DNA of 64,000 nucleotides from Devosia sp. ZB163 (lineage in GTDB: Bacteria; Pseudomonadota; Alphaproteobacteria; Rhizobiales; Devosiaceae), in NCBI RefSeq assembly GCF_028613635.1, contig NZ_JAQRMY010000001.1, forward strand, positions 291,778 through 355,777, in the 5' to 3' direction. The notes under the pieces are model-generated. The model searched no databases, was not told the DNA's origin, and saw nothing but the letters and a program-made list of their open reading frames with translations. The translations under genes and the position numbers were made by a program. Positions 45,757 to 54,240 of the stretch are shown here, piece by piece. How positions within the stretch are numbered: position 1 is the stretch's first letter; every line of letters starts with the position of its first letter.

Positions 45757-45940
45757 TGTGGATGACCCACCCGTTCGCGCAATGGGTTATCCCCACAACT
45801 CACCTTAATCGTTTGTTAACCCGTGGGCCGCCTCGGCCTGTTGATGGATCGGGACCGAGCGGGGAGAACTCGGCCTCACCGGCTCGGCAGACGGTTTTCC
45901 ACGGCCCGGGAACTTGAGTGAACAAGGACAGTGTGGAAAA
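45757..45940. promoter_or_regulatory. four DnaA-box-like nonamers
   Basis: Compared with TTATCCACA: TCATCCACA on the minus strand (45757-45765, 8/9), TTATCCCCA (45787-45795, 8/9), TTTTCCACG (45895-45903, 7/9) and TTTTCCACA on the minus strand (45932-45940, 8/9). Confidence 0.6.
45805..45819. promoter_or_regulatory. CtrA box 3 (perfect)
   Basis: TTAATCGTTTGTTAA is an exact TTAA-N7-TTAA between two DnaA-box-like sites. Confidence 0.75.
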
Positions 45941-45949
45941 CGAAGGTCC

Positions 45950-46546
45950 ATGCTGATCCTTGCCTCCCAGAGCCAGGCGCGAAAGGCCCTGCTTGCGGGC
46001 ACCGGGCTCCGATTCGAAACGAGTCCAGCGCAAATCGACGAGCGTAGGCTCGAAGCCGAAGTGCTGGGGAAAGGCGGCGATGCCGCCGCGGTAGCCATGC
46101 GGCTGGCGGAAGCCAAAGCCTTGACCGTCGCGCAGAATCGGCCGGGCGATGTCGTCATCGGCGCCGACCAGGTCCTCGCCTCGGAGGGTGAGTTGTTCCA
46201 CAAGCCCGGAACGATCGCGGAGGCGGCCGAACAGCTCGACCGGCTGCGTGGACGAACCCACGCCCTCCATTCCGGGCTCGCGCTGGCCCGGGGCGAGGTG
46301 ATCCTGTGGTCGGGGACGGTGACGGCCCGGCTGACCATGCGGGCGTTCGAGCCGACCGAGCGCGACGCCGTCCTGGCGCTCGAGGGTGAGGACGTGCTGG
46401 GATCGGTCGGCGGATACCGGCTCGAGGGGCCGGCGATCCGGCTGTTCGAAGCCATCTAGGGCGACTATTTCACCATCCTCGGCCTGCCGCTCTTGCCTTT
46501 GCTGGCCGCGTTGCGGCTCCATGCCCCCGACGTTTTCGAGAAATGA
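45950..46546 (+). pseudogene. maf: maf nucleotide pyrophosphatase interrupted by in-frame TAG
   Basis: Maf/YhdE-type house-cleaning pyrophosphatase. The start LILASQSQARKALL, DVVIGADQVLASEG and the KPGTIAEAAEQLDRLRGRTHALHSGLAL block are normal. At 46457-46459 a TAG follows SVGGYRLEGPAIRLFEAI. Beyond it the same frame continues GDYFTILGLPLLPLL and 13 more residues to a TGA that overlaps the aroE ATG, exactly as an intact gene would. The missing residue would be Glu (GAG to TAG) in the conserved E-G-D-Y-F motif. The 169-residue product lacks the last 29 positions. Sequencing error, real nonsense mutation or readthrough remain open. Confidence 0.85.
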
Positions 46547-47376
46547 TTCACGTGAAAAAAGCCTTCGTCATCGGCCACCCGATCAAGCACTCGCGCTCTC
46601 CGCTCATCCACGGCACCTGGCTGGCGGCGCACGGCATTGCCGGCAGCTATGAGGCGATCGACGTGGCGCCGGCGGAGCTGACGCAGTTCGTCGAGCGCAT
46701 CCGCGCGGGCGAGTTCGCCGGCGGCAACGTGACGATCCCCCACAAGGAGGCCGTGTTCGGTCTCGCCGACAGCGTCGATCCGCTGGCGCGGACCATCGGG
46801 GCGGTGAACACCCTGGTCCGTGAGGGCGACGGCCGCATCCACGGCTTCAATACCGACTACATGGGCTTTCTCGGCAATCTCGACCAGAACGCACCGGGCT
46901 GGAGCAATGGGCTGGAGCGCGCCATCGTGCTCGGGGCCGGCGGCGCTTCGCGCGCTATCCTCGTCGCGTTGCGCGAGAGGGGGATCAAGGAGGTCGTCCT
47001 TCTCAACCGCACCGTCGACAAGGCCGGGGCACTGGCCCGGGAGATCGCCGGACCGTTCATTCCGGGCCCACTCGCCGACTACGCCCGCTACGCGCCGACG
47101 GCCGGCCTCGTCGTCAACACCACCTCGATCGGCATGCACGACAGCCGCTTCGAGGATCTCGATCTGTCGCTGCTGCCCCGGACGGCGCTCGTCACCGACA
47201 TCGTCTATGTGCCGCTGGTCACTCCGCTCCTCGCCGATGCGCGGGCGCTTGGCTTGAAGACGGTCGACGGGCTGGGCATGCTGCTCCATCAGGCCGTGCC
47301 CGGTTTCGAAGCCTGGTTCGGCGTCAGGCCGGCAGTGACGCCCGAGCTCAGGGCGAAGGTAGAGGCGACGTTGTGA
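46543..47376 (+). CDS. aroE: shikimate dehydrogenase
   Basis: A 277-residue NADPH-dependent enzyme of the shikimate pathway. The substrate lobe has VIGHPIKHSRSPLIHGTWLAAHGI and GGNVTIPHKEAVF with the catalytic Lys; NTDYMGFL follows with the catalytic Asp. The NADP lobe has IVLGAGGASRAILVAL and LNRTVDKA, then VVNTTSIGM. The first codons M-I-H-V-K-K lie inside parS-like site J. The ATG overlaps the ancestral maf stop, so its translation was probably coupled to maf. The stop overlaps the coaE GTG (GTGA). Confidence 0.95.
   Translation: MIHVKKAFVIGHPIKHSRSPLIHGTWLAAHGIAGSYEAIDVAPAELTQFVERIRAGEFAGGNVTIPHKEAVFGLADSVDPLARTIGAVNTLVREGDGRIHGFNTDYMGFLGNLDQNAPGWSNGLERAIVLGAGGASRAILVALRERGIKEVVLLNRTVDKAGALAREIAGPFIPGPLADYARYAPTAGLVVNTTSIGMHDSRFEDLDLSLLPRTALVTDIVYVPLVTPLLADARALGLKTVDGLGMLLHQAVPGFEAWFGVRPAVTPELRAKVEATL
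46544..46559. other. parS-like site J (14/16)
   Basis: TGATTCACGTGAAAAA spans the ancestral maf stop and the first codons of aroE. It carries GATTC and is about 0.6-1 kb from the candidate origin. Confidence 0.6.
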
Positions 47377-47975
47377 CGATAAAGCTCGGACTGACCGGCT
47401 CGATCGCGACAGGCAAATCCAGTGCCCTGCGCGCCTTTGCCGATCTGGGCATCCCGACCTTTTCCTCCGACGACTACGTGCACGAACTCTACCGCGGCGA
47501 GGCGGTGGCGCCGGTCGAGGCGGCTTTCCCCGGCGTGACCGTCGAGGGCGTCATCGATCGCGAAAGGCTCAGCCGGCATGTGGTCGGCGACCCCGTGCGG
47601 ATCCGGCAGCTCGAAGCGATCGTCCATCCGTTGGTGCGGGCGGGGATCAGGCGCTTCCTCGCCGGGGCCGAGGCGAGCGGGGAGGCAATCGCCGTCGTCG
47701 ACATTCCGCTCCTGTTCGAGAACGGCGTCGACTGGGGGCTCGACGGGGTGGTTGTCACCACGGTCGACGAGGCCGAGCAGCGCCGCCGTGCCCTGGCGCG
47801 ACCCGGCATGACGGTGGAAAAGCTGGACGCCATCCTTGCCCGGCAGATGCCGCAGGCTGAAAAGGTGAAGCGCGCCACATACATCCTCGACACCTCCGGC
47901 CCCATTGCAGCGACGCGAAACGACGTTGCCGCACTGGTGGCAAAGCTCAGGGCAGAAGCCGAATCCCGCCGATGA
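47373..47975 (+). CDS. coaE: dephospho-CoA kinase
   Basis: A 200-residue kinase for the last step of coenzyme A synthesis. The P loop is [16 protein letters not shown] (residues about 6-21), the CoA-binding D-D-Y-V-H segment is [13 protein letters not shown], and [16 protein letters not shown] and [11 protein letters not shown] are conserved. The lid contains [26 protein letters not shown]. The GTG start shares four bases with the aroE stop; the stop overlaps dnaQ by ATGA. aroE-coaE-dnaQ is the standard alphaproteobacterial order. Confidence 0.95.
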   Translation: MTIKLGLTGSIATGKSSALRAFADLGIPTFSSDDYVHELYRGEAVAPVEAAFPGVTVEGVIDRERLSRHVVGDPVRIRQLEAIVHPLVRAGIRRFLAGAEASGEAIAVVDIPLLFENGVDWGLDGVVVTTVDEAEQRRRALARPGMTVEKLDAILARQMPQAEKVKRATYILDTSGPIAATRNDVAALVAKLRAEAESRR

Positions 47976-48682
47976 ACCGTGAAATCGTCCTCGATACCGA
48001 AACCACCGGCCTGTCGCCGGTGACGGGCGACCGCATCGTCGAGATCGGCTGTGTCGAGCTGCTCAACCACATCCCGACCGGCCGGCACTTCCACGTCTAC
48101 CTCAACCCCGAGCGGGACGTTCCGGACGAGGCCTTCCGGGTGCACGGGCTGTCGACCGAGTTCCTGCGCGACAAGCCGCTGTTCTCCGCCGAGGCCGACG
48201 CTTTCCTCGAATTCATCGGCGATGGCACGCTGGTCATCCACAACGCGCCGTTCGACATGGGCTTTCTCAACTTCGAGCTCGAAAGGCTTGGCAAGCCCAG
48301 GCTCACCAACAAGGTGATCGACACCGTGATGGTGGCGCGCGAGCGGCATCCGGGCGCGCGCGTCAGCCTCGATGCGCTGTGCAAGCACTACGGCATCGAC
48401 AATAGTAAGCGCGTGCTGCACGGCGCGCTGCTCGACAGCGAGATCCTCGCCGACGTCTACCTGGAGCTGATCGGCGGCCGCCAGGTGGCGCTGGCGCTGG
48501 TCGCCGACATCCACGCCGAGGCCCGCTCCGCCGTGGCCTTCGCGCCGGCCCGGCAGCGCCCGGTCCCGCTCGCGCCGCGGCTGAGCGATGCCGAACTCAA
48601 GGCGCACGCGGTCATGGTCGGCACGCTCGGCGCCGACGCGATCTGGGTGAAATACTCGGAAGTGTCGGTGGCGGCCGAGTAG
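47972..48682 (+). CDS. dnaQ: DNA polymerase III epsilon (proofreading) subunit
   Basis: A 236-residue 3'-5' exonuclease of the DEDDh type. Exo I is [12 protein letters not shown] (Asp and Glu), Exo II is [17 protein letters not shown], and Exo III is [17 protein letters not shown] with the HD pair. The C-terminal tail of about 60 residues would bind the alpha subunit. It lacks the extra domains of DinG- or Cas-type exonucleases. It is the last gene of the maf-aroE-coaE-dnaQ unit and is followed by an R2 repeat that may help end transcription. Confidence 0.94.
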   Translation: MNREIVLDTETTGLSPVTGDRIVEIGCVELLNHIPTGRHFHVYLNPERDVPDEAFRVHGLSTEFLRDKPLFSAEADAFLEFIGDGTLVIHNAPFDMGFLNFELERLGKPRLTNKVIDTVMVARERHPGARVSLDALCKHYGIDNSKRVLHGALLDSEILADVYLELIGGRQVALALVADIHAEARSAVAFAPARQRPVPLAPRLSDAELKAHAVMVGTLGADAIWVKYSEVSVAAE

Positions 48683-48706
48683 GGCTCCACGGTTGCGCGT
48701 CCTGCG

Positions 48707-48803
48707 TCTCTCTTCCCCCGAGGGAGAGATCGAGGGAGAGGGTGGTCCGGTGATCACCGATGGACCCCCACCCCCAGCCCCTCCCCGCAAGGGGGGAGGG
48801 GAG
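48707..48803. repeat. extragenic repeat R2, copy 2
   Basis: The unit reads ctcttcccccgagggagag, then gggtggtccggtgatcacc, gatggacccccacccccagc and a ctcccc...ggggag stem. It is similar over its whole length to the copy at 49588-49689 and in the same orientation, so the two flank the AraC pseudogene as direct repeats. Confidence 0.65.
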
Positions 48804-48921
48804 CCGACCGGGGACTTGGTGCCGGCTTCAGTTCCACTCCCGCTTCAAGAATCGCAAGATCGGTCGAGCACGGTGCCGTTCCTGGCGGCTAGATCGCGTT
48901 GCCACGGAGAACGAGGGAACG

Positions 48922-49578
48922 GTGACGACGGCGCGGCAGAAGCATGATGACCGGATGCGGAGGGTGCTGGACCATATCGACCGGCACCTCGACGACGATC
49001 TGGCCTCGAGGCGTTGAGCCGGATCGCCGCCTTCTCGAAATACCACTTCCACCGGCAGTTCACGGCGACCTTCGGGCTGTCCGTCTATCGCTATGTCCAG
49101 CTGGCCCGCATGAAGCGGGCGTCACACCAGCTGGCCGCCGCTGCCGGTGGCGATCCTCGAGCATCGGGGCGAGCGGACGCTGATCGCGGAGACACGGGGG
49201 CGGTTGATGGCCTGGAGCAAGGCTGCGGGCCTCGCCGCCGGGAGCAGCCCGACCTACATGGTCTTCCGGTCGGAGAGACAGCCGGCGAACCCGGCCGACT
49301 ACAGCATGGATCTGTGCGTGGAGACGGACCTGCCTATCGCGGCCAATGACCAGCCGGTGCAGGCCGGCGTGATCCCCGGCGGACGCTGCGCGGTGCTGCG
49401 CTATCCCGGCAACACCAACAATCTCGAACCGGCAGCGCTCTATCTTTATCGCGACTGGCTTCCGGCCAGCGGCGAGGAGGCTCGGGACTTTCCGATCTAT
49501 TGCCGGCGGCAGTTGGCGCGCATCCCCCAGGTCGAGGCGCACGAAGTCGTCGTGGAGCTGTTCCTGCCGCTGAAGTAG
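48922..49578 (+). pseudogene. broken AraC/GyrI-type regulator
   Basis: Three pieces of one ancestral AraC-family activator with a GyrI-like C-terminal domain lie in order. Frame 1 gives RMRRVLDHIDRHLDDDL; one base is missing near 49003-49005; frame 3 continues LEALSRIAAFSKYHFHRQF and VQLARMKRASHQLA. Near 49140 the rest of the second helix-turn-helix is gone and the frame returns to 1 with VAILEHRGERTLIAETRGRL through to VVVELFLPLK. Normal members are nearly 300 residues. It cannot make a working regulator, although the GyrI-like part remains open as about 144 codons. Confidence 0.82.
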
Positions 49579-49587
49579 CGCCTGGCG

Positions 49588-49689
49588 CTTCCCTCCCCCT
49601 CTGAGGGGAGGGATAGAGGGTGGGGATGGTTCAGTGGTCCGCTGATGGACCCCCACCCCCTGCCCCTCCCCTCAGGGGGGAGGGGAGCC
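49588..49689. repeat. extragenic repeat R2, copy 3
   Basis: Same layout and orientation as copy 2: cctccccctctgaggggaggg, gggtggggatggttcagtgg, gatggacccccaccccctgc, then a cctcccctcaggggggaggg stem. It separates the pseudogene from secB. Confidence 0.65.
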
Positions 49690-49709
49690 CGTCGGGGCTC
49701 GTCTTAGTC

Positions 49710-50207
49710 TCAGTTCGGCTGCGGAGCCGTGCCGCCCTGCTGGGCCTGCATGCTCTTCATGTTCTGGACGTATAGCGCCATGAAGTCGACCGGCTCCATC
49801 ATCAGCGGCGGGAAGCCGCCGAGCTGGACGACGGTCGCCAGCACGTGGCGGGCGAACGGGAAGATCATGCGCGGGCACTCGACCATCAGCAGCAGCGGCA
49901 GCTGCGCCTCGGGCACGTTCTTGACGCGGAACACGCCGCCATAGACGAGCTCGACGTTGAACAGGACGTTCGTCTCGCGCTGGGCCTTGGCGTTGAGGCT
50001 GAGCTCGACCGCATAGAGGTCGTCGGCCTGCTTCTTCACACCGACATTGATGCCGACGTTGAAATTGGGGTTCGGGCCACCGAGCAGCACCGAGGCCGGC
50101 GCGCCGGGGTTCTCGAAGCTCAGGTCGCGCGTGTACTGGCCCACCAGGCTGTAGCTGGGCTGGGCGGCAGCAGTCGGGGCCACACCGGCCGGGGTCTCGT
50201 CAGCCAT
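49710..50207 (-). CDS. secB: protein-export chaperone SecB
   Basis: A 165-residue tetrameric chaperone that keeps preproteins unfolded and hands them to SecA. Conserved parts: YTRDLSFENPGAP, NFNVGINVGVKK, YAVELSLNAKAQRETNVLFNVELVYGGVFRVKNVPE, and the C-terminal half with ECPRMIFPFARHVLATVVQLGGFPPLMMEPVDFMALY. The tail is Gln/Pro-rich. It is convergent with the pseudogene and follows fxsA by about 75 bases on the same strand. Confidence 0.95.
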   Translation of the reverse strand: MADETPAGVAPTAAAQPSYSLVGQYTRDLSFENPGAPASVLLGGPNPNFNVGINVGVKKQADDLYAVELSLNAKAQRETNVLFNVELVYGGVFRVKNVPEAQLPLLLMVECPRMIFPFARHVLATVVQLGGFPPLMMEPVDFMALYVQNMKSMQAQQGGTAPQPN

Positions 50208-50281
50208 AATCGAAATTCCTCGAGCTTTCGGTCGGCGCGCTGGCTAGCACCTTTGGCCCCTTGCCACAAGCTCGGGCATGC

Positions 50282-50734
50282 TCAGCGCGGCCGCCACTCG
50301 TCCGAATCGAGGTCGATCGTGCCATCTTCGACGCGGCGCGGGCCGGAGGTGAACCCGCTGGCGCCGGTCGCCGTCGCCACGACCTTCACCCGCGAGCGCA
50401 GGTACGCGTAGATTGCGCTCCGCACCGGCGGGATGAGGAGGAGCAGGCCGAGCAGGTCGGTGAAGTAGCCCGGCGTCAGCAGCAGGATGCCGGCGAGGCC
50501 GATCATCATCGCATCGGCGAGCGCCCGGGCGGGCAGCTGGCCGTGGCCGACGCTCGAGCGGATCTCGTTGATGATCGACAGGCCCTGCCAGCGCAGGATC
50601 AGCGAGCCGGCCACCGCCATGATGAGGACGCCCGCAAGGGTCGGCCACAATCCGATGGCCCCGCCGATCACCACGAAGAAGGCGATCTCGATCAGTGGAA
50701 CAAGGAGGAACAGCAGAAACAAAAACCGGCCCAA
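50282..50734 (-). CDS. fxsA: FxsA-family membrane protein
   Basis: A 150-residue inner-membrane protein. Hydrophobic helices are FLFLLFLLVPLIEIAFFVVIG, LWPTLAGVLIMAVAGSLIL and MIGLAGILLLTPGYFTDLLGLLLLIPPVR, the FxsA core. FxsA overproduction relieves phage T7 exclusion in E. coli; the native role is unclear. The start is a TTG preceded by AAAGGG eight bases upstream. The hydrophilic C-terminus is variable in the family. Divergent from tim44. Confidence 0.88.
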   Translation of the reverse strand: MGRFLFLLFLLVPLIEIAFFVVIGGAIGLWPTLAGVLIMAVAGSLILRWQGLSIINEIRSSVGHGQLPARALADAMMIGLAGILLLTPGYFTDLLGLLLLIPPVRSAIYAYLRSRVKVVATATGASGFTSGPRRVEDGTIDLDSDEWRPR

Positions 50735-50822
50735 CGGCGTAACCCTTTCGAAAGCGCTGCGTCATAAAGGCCCGTGCAGCGTGCCTCAGCCAAACGTGAA
50801 CTGGTTTCTGGCTGAGCGTTTC

Positions 50823-50834
50823 CCTATATATAGG
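50823..50834. promoter_or_regulatory. AT-rich palindrome in the fxsA/tim44 promoter gap
   Basis: CCTATATATAGG is a perfect 12-base palindrome and by far the most AT-rich spot in the gap. It could be a -10 element or operator. Confidence 0.35.
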
Positions 50835-50905
50835 ACACGATCGTCGGCTTCCCAGCGATCCGACCCGACCCGGACCCCATTTCTTCCTCGCGAGACCCCT
50901 GCCTG

Positions 50906-51622
50906 ATGGACGAATTCCTCGACATTCCCACGCTCATCGTGATCGGTCTCGCGATCGTGGTGCTGTTCCGCCTGCGCCAGGTGCTGGGCACCCGGACCGG
51001 TCGCGAGCGCACGCCGCTCGAGCGCCAGCGCGAGGCTGCAGCGGCCAAGGGCGCAGAGGAGAACGTCGTGCAGATGCGCCCACGTCCGGTGAACCCGAGC
51101 AACGAGGACCAGGAGCGCCTGCAGCGCAGGCTCGAGACCGAGATCACCCAGCTCTCGAACGGCGATGCGAATATCGCCGAGGGCCTGAAGGCCATCGCCG
51201 AGGCCGATCCGAGCTTCTCGCCCAAGACCTTCATGGAAGGCGCCAAGGCCGCCTACGAGATGATCGTCACCGCCTTTGCCTCCGGCGATCGCCAGACGCT
51301 GAAGAACCTGCTCGAAAAGGACGTCTATGACGGCTTCGAGCGCGTCATCCGCGAGCGCGAGGCGGCCGGCCGCACGGTCGACTTCACCTTTGTGGGCCTG
51401 CCCAAGGTCGATATCTCGGAAGCCGAGCTCGACAAGCGCAATGCGCTCGTCACCATCCGCTTCCATGCCGAGGTGGTGTCGGCCACCCGCGACAAGGACG
51501 GCACCCTCATCGAGGGCAATGCCGACCAGGTGACCAACATCGCCGACGAATGGACCTTCGCGCGCAGCACCAAGTCGCGCGACCCCAACTGGAAGCTCGT
51601 CGCCACCAGCCAACTCGAATAG
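50906..51622 (+). CDS. Tim44-domain inner-membrane protein
   Basis: A 238-residue protein with one N-terminal membrane helix (LIVIGLAIVVLFRLRQVL), a charged linker and a Tim44-like domain (residues about 90-238) with FSPKTFMEGAKAAYEMIVTAFASGDRQTLKNLLEKDVYDGFERVIRERE and a final WTFARSTKSRDPNWKLVATSQ. Bacterial members (TimA) are the relatives of the mitochondrial import motor subunit Tim44; their own role may be membrane-protein quality control. The gene sits opposite fxsA-secB, its typical place in Rhizobiales. Confidence 0.9.
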   Translation: MDEFLDIPTLIVIGLAIVVLFRLRQVLGTRTGRERTPLERQREAAAAKGAEENVVQMRPRPVNPSNEDQERLQRRLETEITQLSNGDANIAEGLKAIAEADPSFSPKTFMEGAKAAYEMIVTAFASGDRQTLKNLLEKDVYDGFERVIREREAAGRTVDFTFVGLPKVDISEAELDKRNALVTIRFHAEVVSATRDKDGTLIEGNADQVTNIADEWTFARSTKSRDPNWKLVATSQLE

Positions 51623-51643
51623 GGCCGGGTCGGGGGCGATGTC

Positions 51644-52231
51644 ATGGCCAAGCGCCGTTCGGACGGGAAGGGCCAGCTCCCTGACTGGCACCTTTGGCAC
51701 GCGGTCAAAGAGACCGTCTCGCCCCTCCACCCGCCCAAGCGGCCGCTCGTGAACCTCGAGAGCGAGCCGCTGCCGATCCCCGCCGCCCCCGTGGTGAAGC
51801 CGCACCGGCTGTTTCCGGCGATGCCGGCCTACCAGTCCAGCGGCCGGCCGCAGCAGCAGAAGGCGCCGCGTCCGGGGATCGAACCCAATCTCAAGCAGCG
51901 CCTGCAACGCGGCCGCGTCGAGATCGACGGCACGATCGACCTGCATGGCATGCGCCAGGTCGAGGCCCATGCCGCGCTCATTCGTTTCATCTATGCCCGT
52001 GCCGCCCGCGGCGACCGCACGCTCCTCGTCATCACCGGCAAGGGGCTGAAAAAGGTCGGCGACGATGCCGCGGTGATCATCGAGCGCGGCGTGCTGCGCG
52101 CCATGCTGCCGATCTGGCTCACCGAACCGGATCTCGCCCCGCTGGTCGCCGGCTGGGACACCGCCGCCCAGGGCCATGGCGGCGATGGCGCCTTCTATGT
52201 CCGCCTGCGCCGGGAGCGCGACTATCGATGA
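51644..52231 (+). CDS. Smr-domain protein
   Basis: A 195-residue protein with a disordered Pro-rich N-terminus and a C-terminal Smr (MutS2-like nuclease) domain. The domain is marked by IDGTIDLHGMRQVEAHAALIRFI, TLLVITGKGLKK and the closing HGGDGAFYVRLRR. Smr domains nick branched DNA or cleave RNA. It starts 21 bases after tim44 and overlaps the next regulator by ATGA. In related genomes an mltA gene usually lies between tim44 and smr; it is absent here. Confidence 0.88.
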   Translation: MAKRRSDGKGQLPDWHLWHAVKETVSPLHPPKRPLVNLESEPLPIPAAPVVKPHRLFPAMPAYQSSGRPQQQKAPRPGIEPNLKQRLQRGRVEIDGTIDLHGMRQVEAHAALIRFIYARAARGDRTLLVITGKGLKKVGDDAAVIIERGVLRAMLPIWLTEPDLAPLVAGWDTAAQGHGGDGAFYVRLRRERDYR

Positions 52232-52587
52232 CGCCGCTGGGGATGAAGCTGCGCGCCATGCGCGATGAACGCGGCATTACGTTGAAGCAGATGGCGCGGG
52301 CCCTAGACGTGTCGAGCGCCTATCTCAGCGCGCTGGAGCATGGCCGGCGGGGCAAGCCGACCTTTGCGCTGCTCCAGAAGATCATCCAGTATTTCAACGT
52401 CATCTGGGACGATGCCGAGGAGCTGCAGCGCCTCGCCGAGATGAGTGATCCGCGCATCACCATCGACACCGCCGGCATGCCGCCCGAAGCGACCGAGCTC
52501 GCCAACCGCCTCGCCCGCGATATCGGCAAGCTCGAGCCCGAGGATCTCGTCTTCCTCCGCACCGAGATGATGCGCCGGCTGAAGTAA
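52228..52587 (+). CDS. XRE-family helix-turn-helix regulator
   Basis: A 119-residue DNA-binding protein. The Cro/C1-type helix-turn-helix is LRAMRDERGITLKQMARALDVSSAYLSALEHGRRGKPTFALLQKI (residues about 7-51), followed by a short helical tail. The ATG overlaps the smr stop (ATGA), so the two are co-translated. The same smr-XRE pairing is typical in Rhizobiales. Target genes are unknown. Confidence 0.87.
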   Translation: MTPLGMKLRAMRDERGITLKQMARALDVSSAYLSALEHGRRGKPTFALLQKIIQYFNVIWDDAEELQRLAEMSDPRITIDTAGMPPEATELANRLARDIGKLEPEDLVFLRTEMMRRLK

Positions 52588-52716
52588 GCCGCGGCTCCGC
52601 CGCCAATTTGGCTAAAACAGCAGGCCGGGCCTGAAGGGGAGCGCAACCGGGCGGCGCGAAAGTGCCGGTGGCCTCACTCCGGTGGCGCGTCACGGCGCCC
52701 AGCTTCGAGTGCCGCC

Positions 52717-54081
52717 ATGTCCCCGCGTCCGCCCAACATCCTCTACTTCCTCGTCGACAATCTCGGCTATGGCGAGCTTGGCTGCTATGGCGGCGGTGTG
52801 CTGCGCGGCGCCGACACGCGGCGGATCGACGCCTTTGCCGCCGAAGGAACGAAGCTCCTCAATTTCGCGCCCGAGGCGCAATGCTCGCCCTCGCGCGCCG
52901 CGCTGATGACCGGCCGCTACGCTATGCGCTCGGGGAACCACACCGTCGCCCTGCCGGGCGATGAAGGCGGGCTCGTCGCCTGGGAGAGGACGCTCGGCGA
53001 TATCCTCTCGGAAGCGGGCTATGCGACGGCCTGTTACGGCAAGTGGCACATCGGGGCCTCCGAAGGGCGCTGGCCCACGGACCATGGCTTTGACGAGTGG
53101 TATGGCCCGCCGCGCACCTGGGACGAGAGCTTCTGGCCCGAGGACCCCTGGTACGTTCCCGACCGCGACGGCGTGACCAACATGCTCGAGGCGCGCCGGG
53201 GCGAAGTCCCCGCGGCGGTGCGGCAGCTCGATCTCGAGACCCGGCGCGAGGTGGACGCCGAGTTCCTCGCTCGCGCCGAGGCTTTCATCCGGAGGAGCGC
53301 CACAGCGGGCCAGCCCTTCTTCGTCTATTTCAACCACTCGCTCATGCATATGCCGACCATCCCCCGGGCCGCGTTTCACGGGCGGTCTGGCGCCGGGGAC
53401 TGGGCTGACTGCCTGCTCGAGCTCGACGCCGATTTCGGTACCCTGCTCGACCTCCTGGGCGAACTCGGCATCGCCGACGACACCATCGTCGTCTTTTCCG
53501 GCGATAACGGTCCCGAACAGGCCGAGCCGTGGCGCGGCACGCCCGGGTTCTTCGATGGCTCCTACTTCACCGCCATGGAGGGCTCGCTCCGCACGCCCTG
53601 CCTCGTGCGCTACCCCGGCGAAGTCCGGGCGGGACGGCAGAGCAACGAGATCGTCCACATCACCGACATGTTCACGACGCTCCTCGGCTGGGCCGGAGTG
53701 CCGCCTCCCGCCGACCGCGAGATCGATGGGCTCGACCAGCGCCGGTTCCTCTCGGGCGCGAGCGAGGCGTCGGCGCGAGACGGCTTCCCGTTCTGGATGG
53801 GCTCGACGCTGCACGGCGTGAAGTGGCGGAACTTCAAGCTGAAGCTCTACCTGCAGCAGAACTCGTTTGCGCCAGCGCTGCCGCTCGCAACCCCGCACAT
53901 CATCAACCTGATCACCGACCCCAAGGAGCAGAACGCCATCGACCTGCCTTACATGCACTCGTGGACGGCCGCTCACTTCGGCCGCATCCTCAAGGACTAT
54001 GCCGAGAGCATCCGGCGCGAGCCTCTGGTCCCCGCCGGCGCTCCGCTTGATTTCGTACCGAAGCGTACAAATAACGCTTAA
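52717..54081 (+). CDS. sulfatase (arylsulfatase A-like)
   Basis: A 454-residue type I sulfatase. The formylglycine signature is CSPSRAALMTGRY with Cys56 in C-x-P-S-R form. Metal ligands are suggested by NILYFLVDNLGYGE, where the second usual Asp is Asn, and by VVFSGDNGPEQ. YGKWHIG carries the active-site Lys-His. There is no signal peptide, so it is predicted cytoplasmic. Its activation needs a formylglycine-generating enzyme not encoded in this window. Substrate, an organic sulfate ester, is unknown. Confidence 0.88.
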   Translation: MSPRPPNILYFLVDNLGYGELGCYGGGVLRGADTRRIDAFAAEGTKLLNFAPEAQCSPSRAALMTGRYAMRSGNHTVALPGDEGGLVAWERTLGDILSEAGYATACYGKWHIGASEGRWPTDHGFDEWYGPPRTWDESFWPEDPWYVPDRDGVTNMLEARRGEVPAAVRQLDLETRREVDAEFLARAEAFIRRSATAGQPFFVYFNHSLMHMPTIPRAAFHGRSGAGDWADCLLELDADFGTLLDLLGELGIADDTIVVFSGDNGPEQAEPWRGTPGFFDGSYFTAMEGSLRTPCLVRYPGEVRAGRQSNEIVHITDMFTTLLGWAGVPPPADREIDGLDQRRFLSGASEASARDGFPFWMGSTLHGVKWRNFKLKLYLQQNSFAPALPLATPHIINLITDPKEQNAIDLPYMHSWTAAHFGRILKDYAESIRREPLVPAGAPLDFVPKRTNNA

Positions 54082-54240
54082 GTCATCTGCGAAGTACGAT
54101 TGCGTACAGACTGATCGTGTATTCAGCGTTGCTGCAATAGGAGGCATGCACGAAAGCAACTAGCCGAATCAGATCCGAGTAATGACACTGACTGCGGCCG
54201 GTGTGGTCTTGGCAAGCGGTTCCTTGCGGGGGAGGACAGA

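Larger units (their letters stand above)
45536..45949. other. candidate replication origin (oriC, Cori-like)
   Basis: The hemE-maf gap holds an AT-rich segment (45541-45573, with a tandem AGATTCT repeat), three CtrA-box matches, four DnaA-box-like nonamers and four GANTC sites (45546, 45553, 45659, 45695). This combination and the hemE flank match the architecture of the Caulobacter origin. Parallel features elsewhere in the window (parABS) support an origin-proximal location. Function is inferred, not shown. The hemE promoter must also lie here. Confidence 0.75.

Noticed and set aside
49842-49847. CACGTG inside secB
   Set aside because: Flanks do not resemble parS, so it is not counted among the sites.
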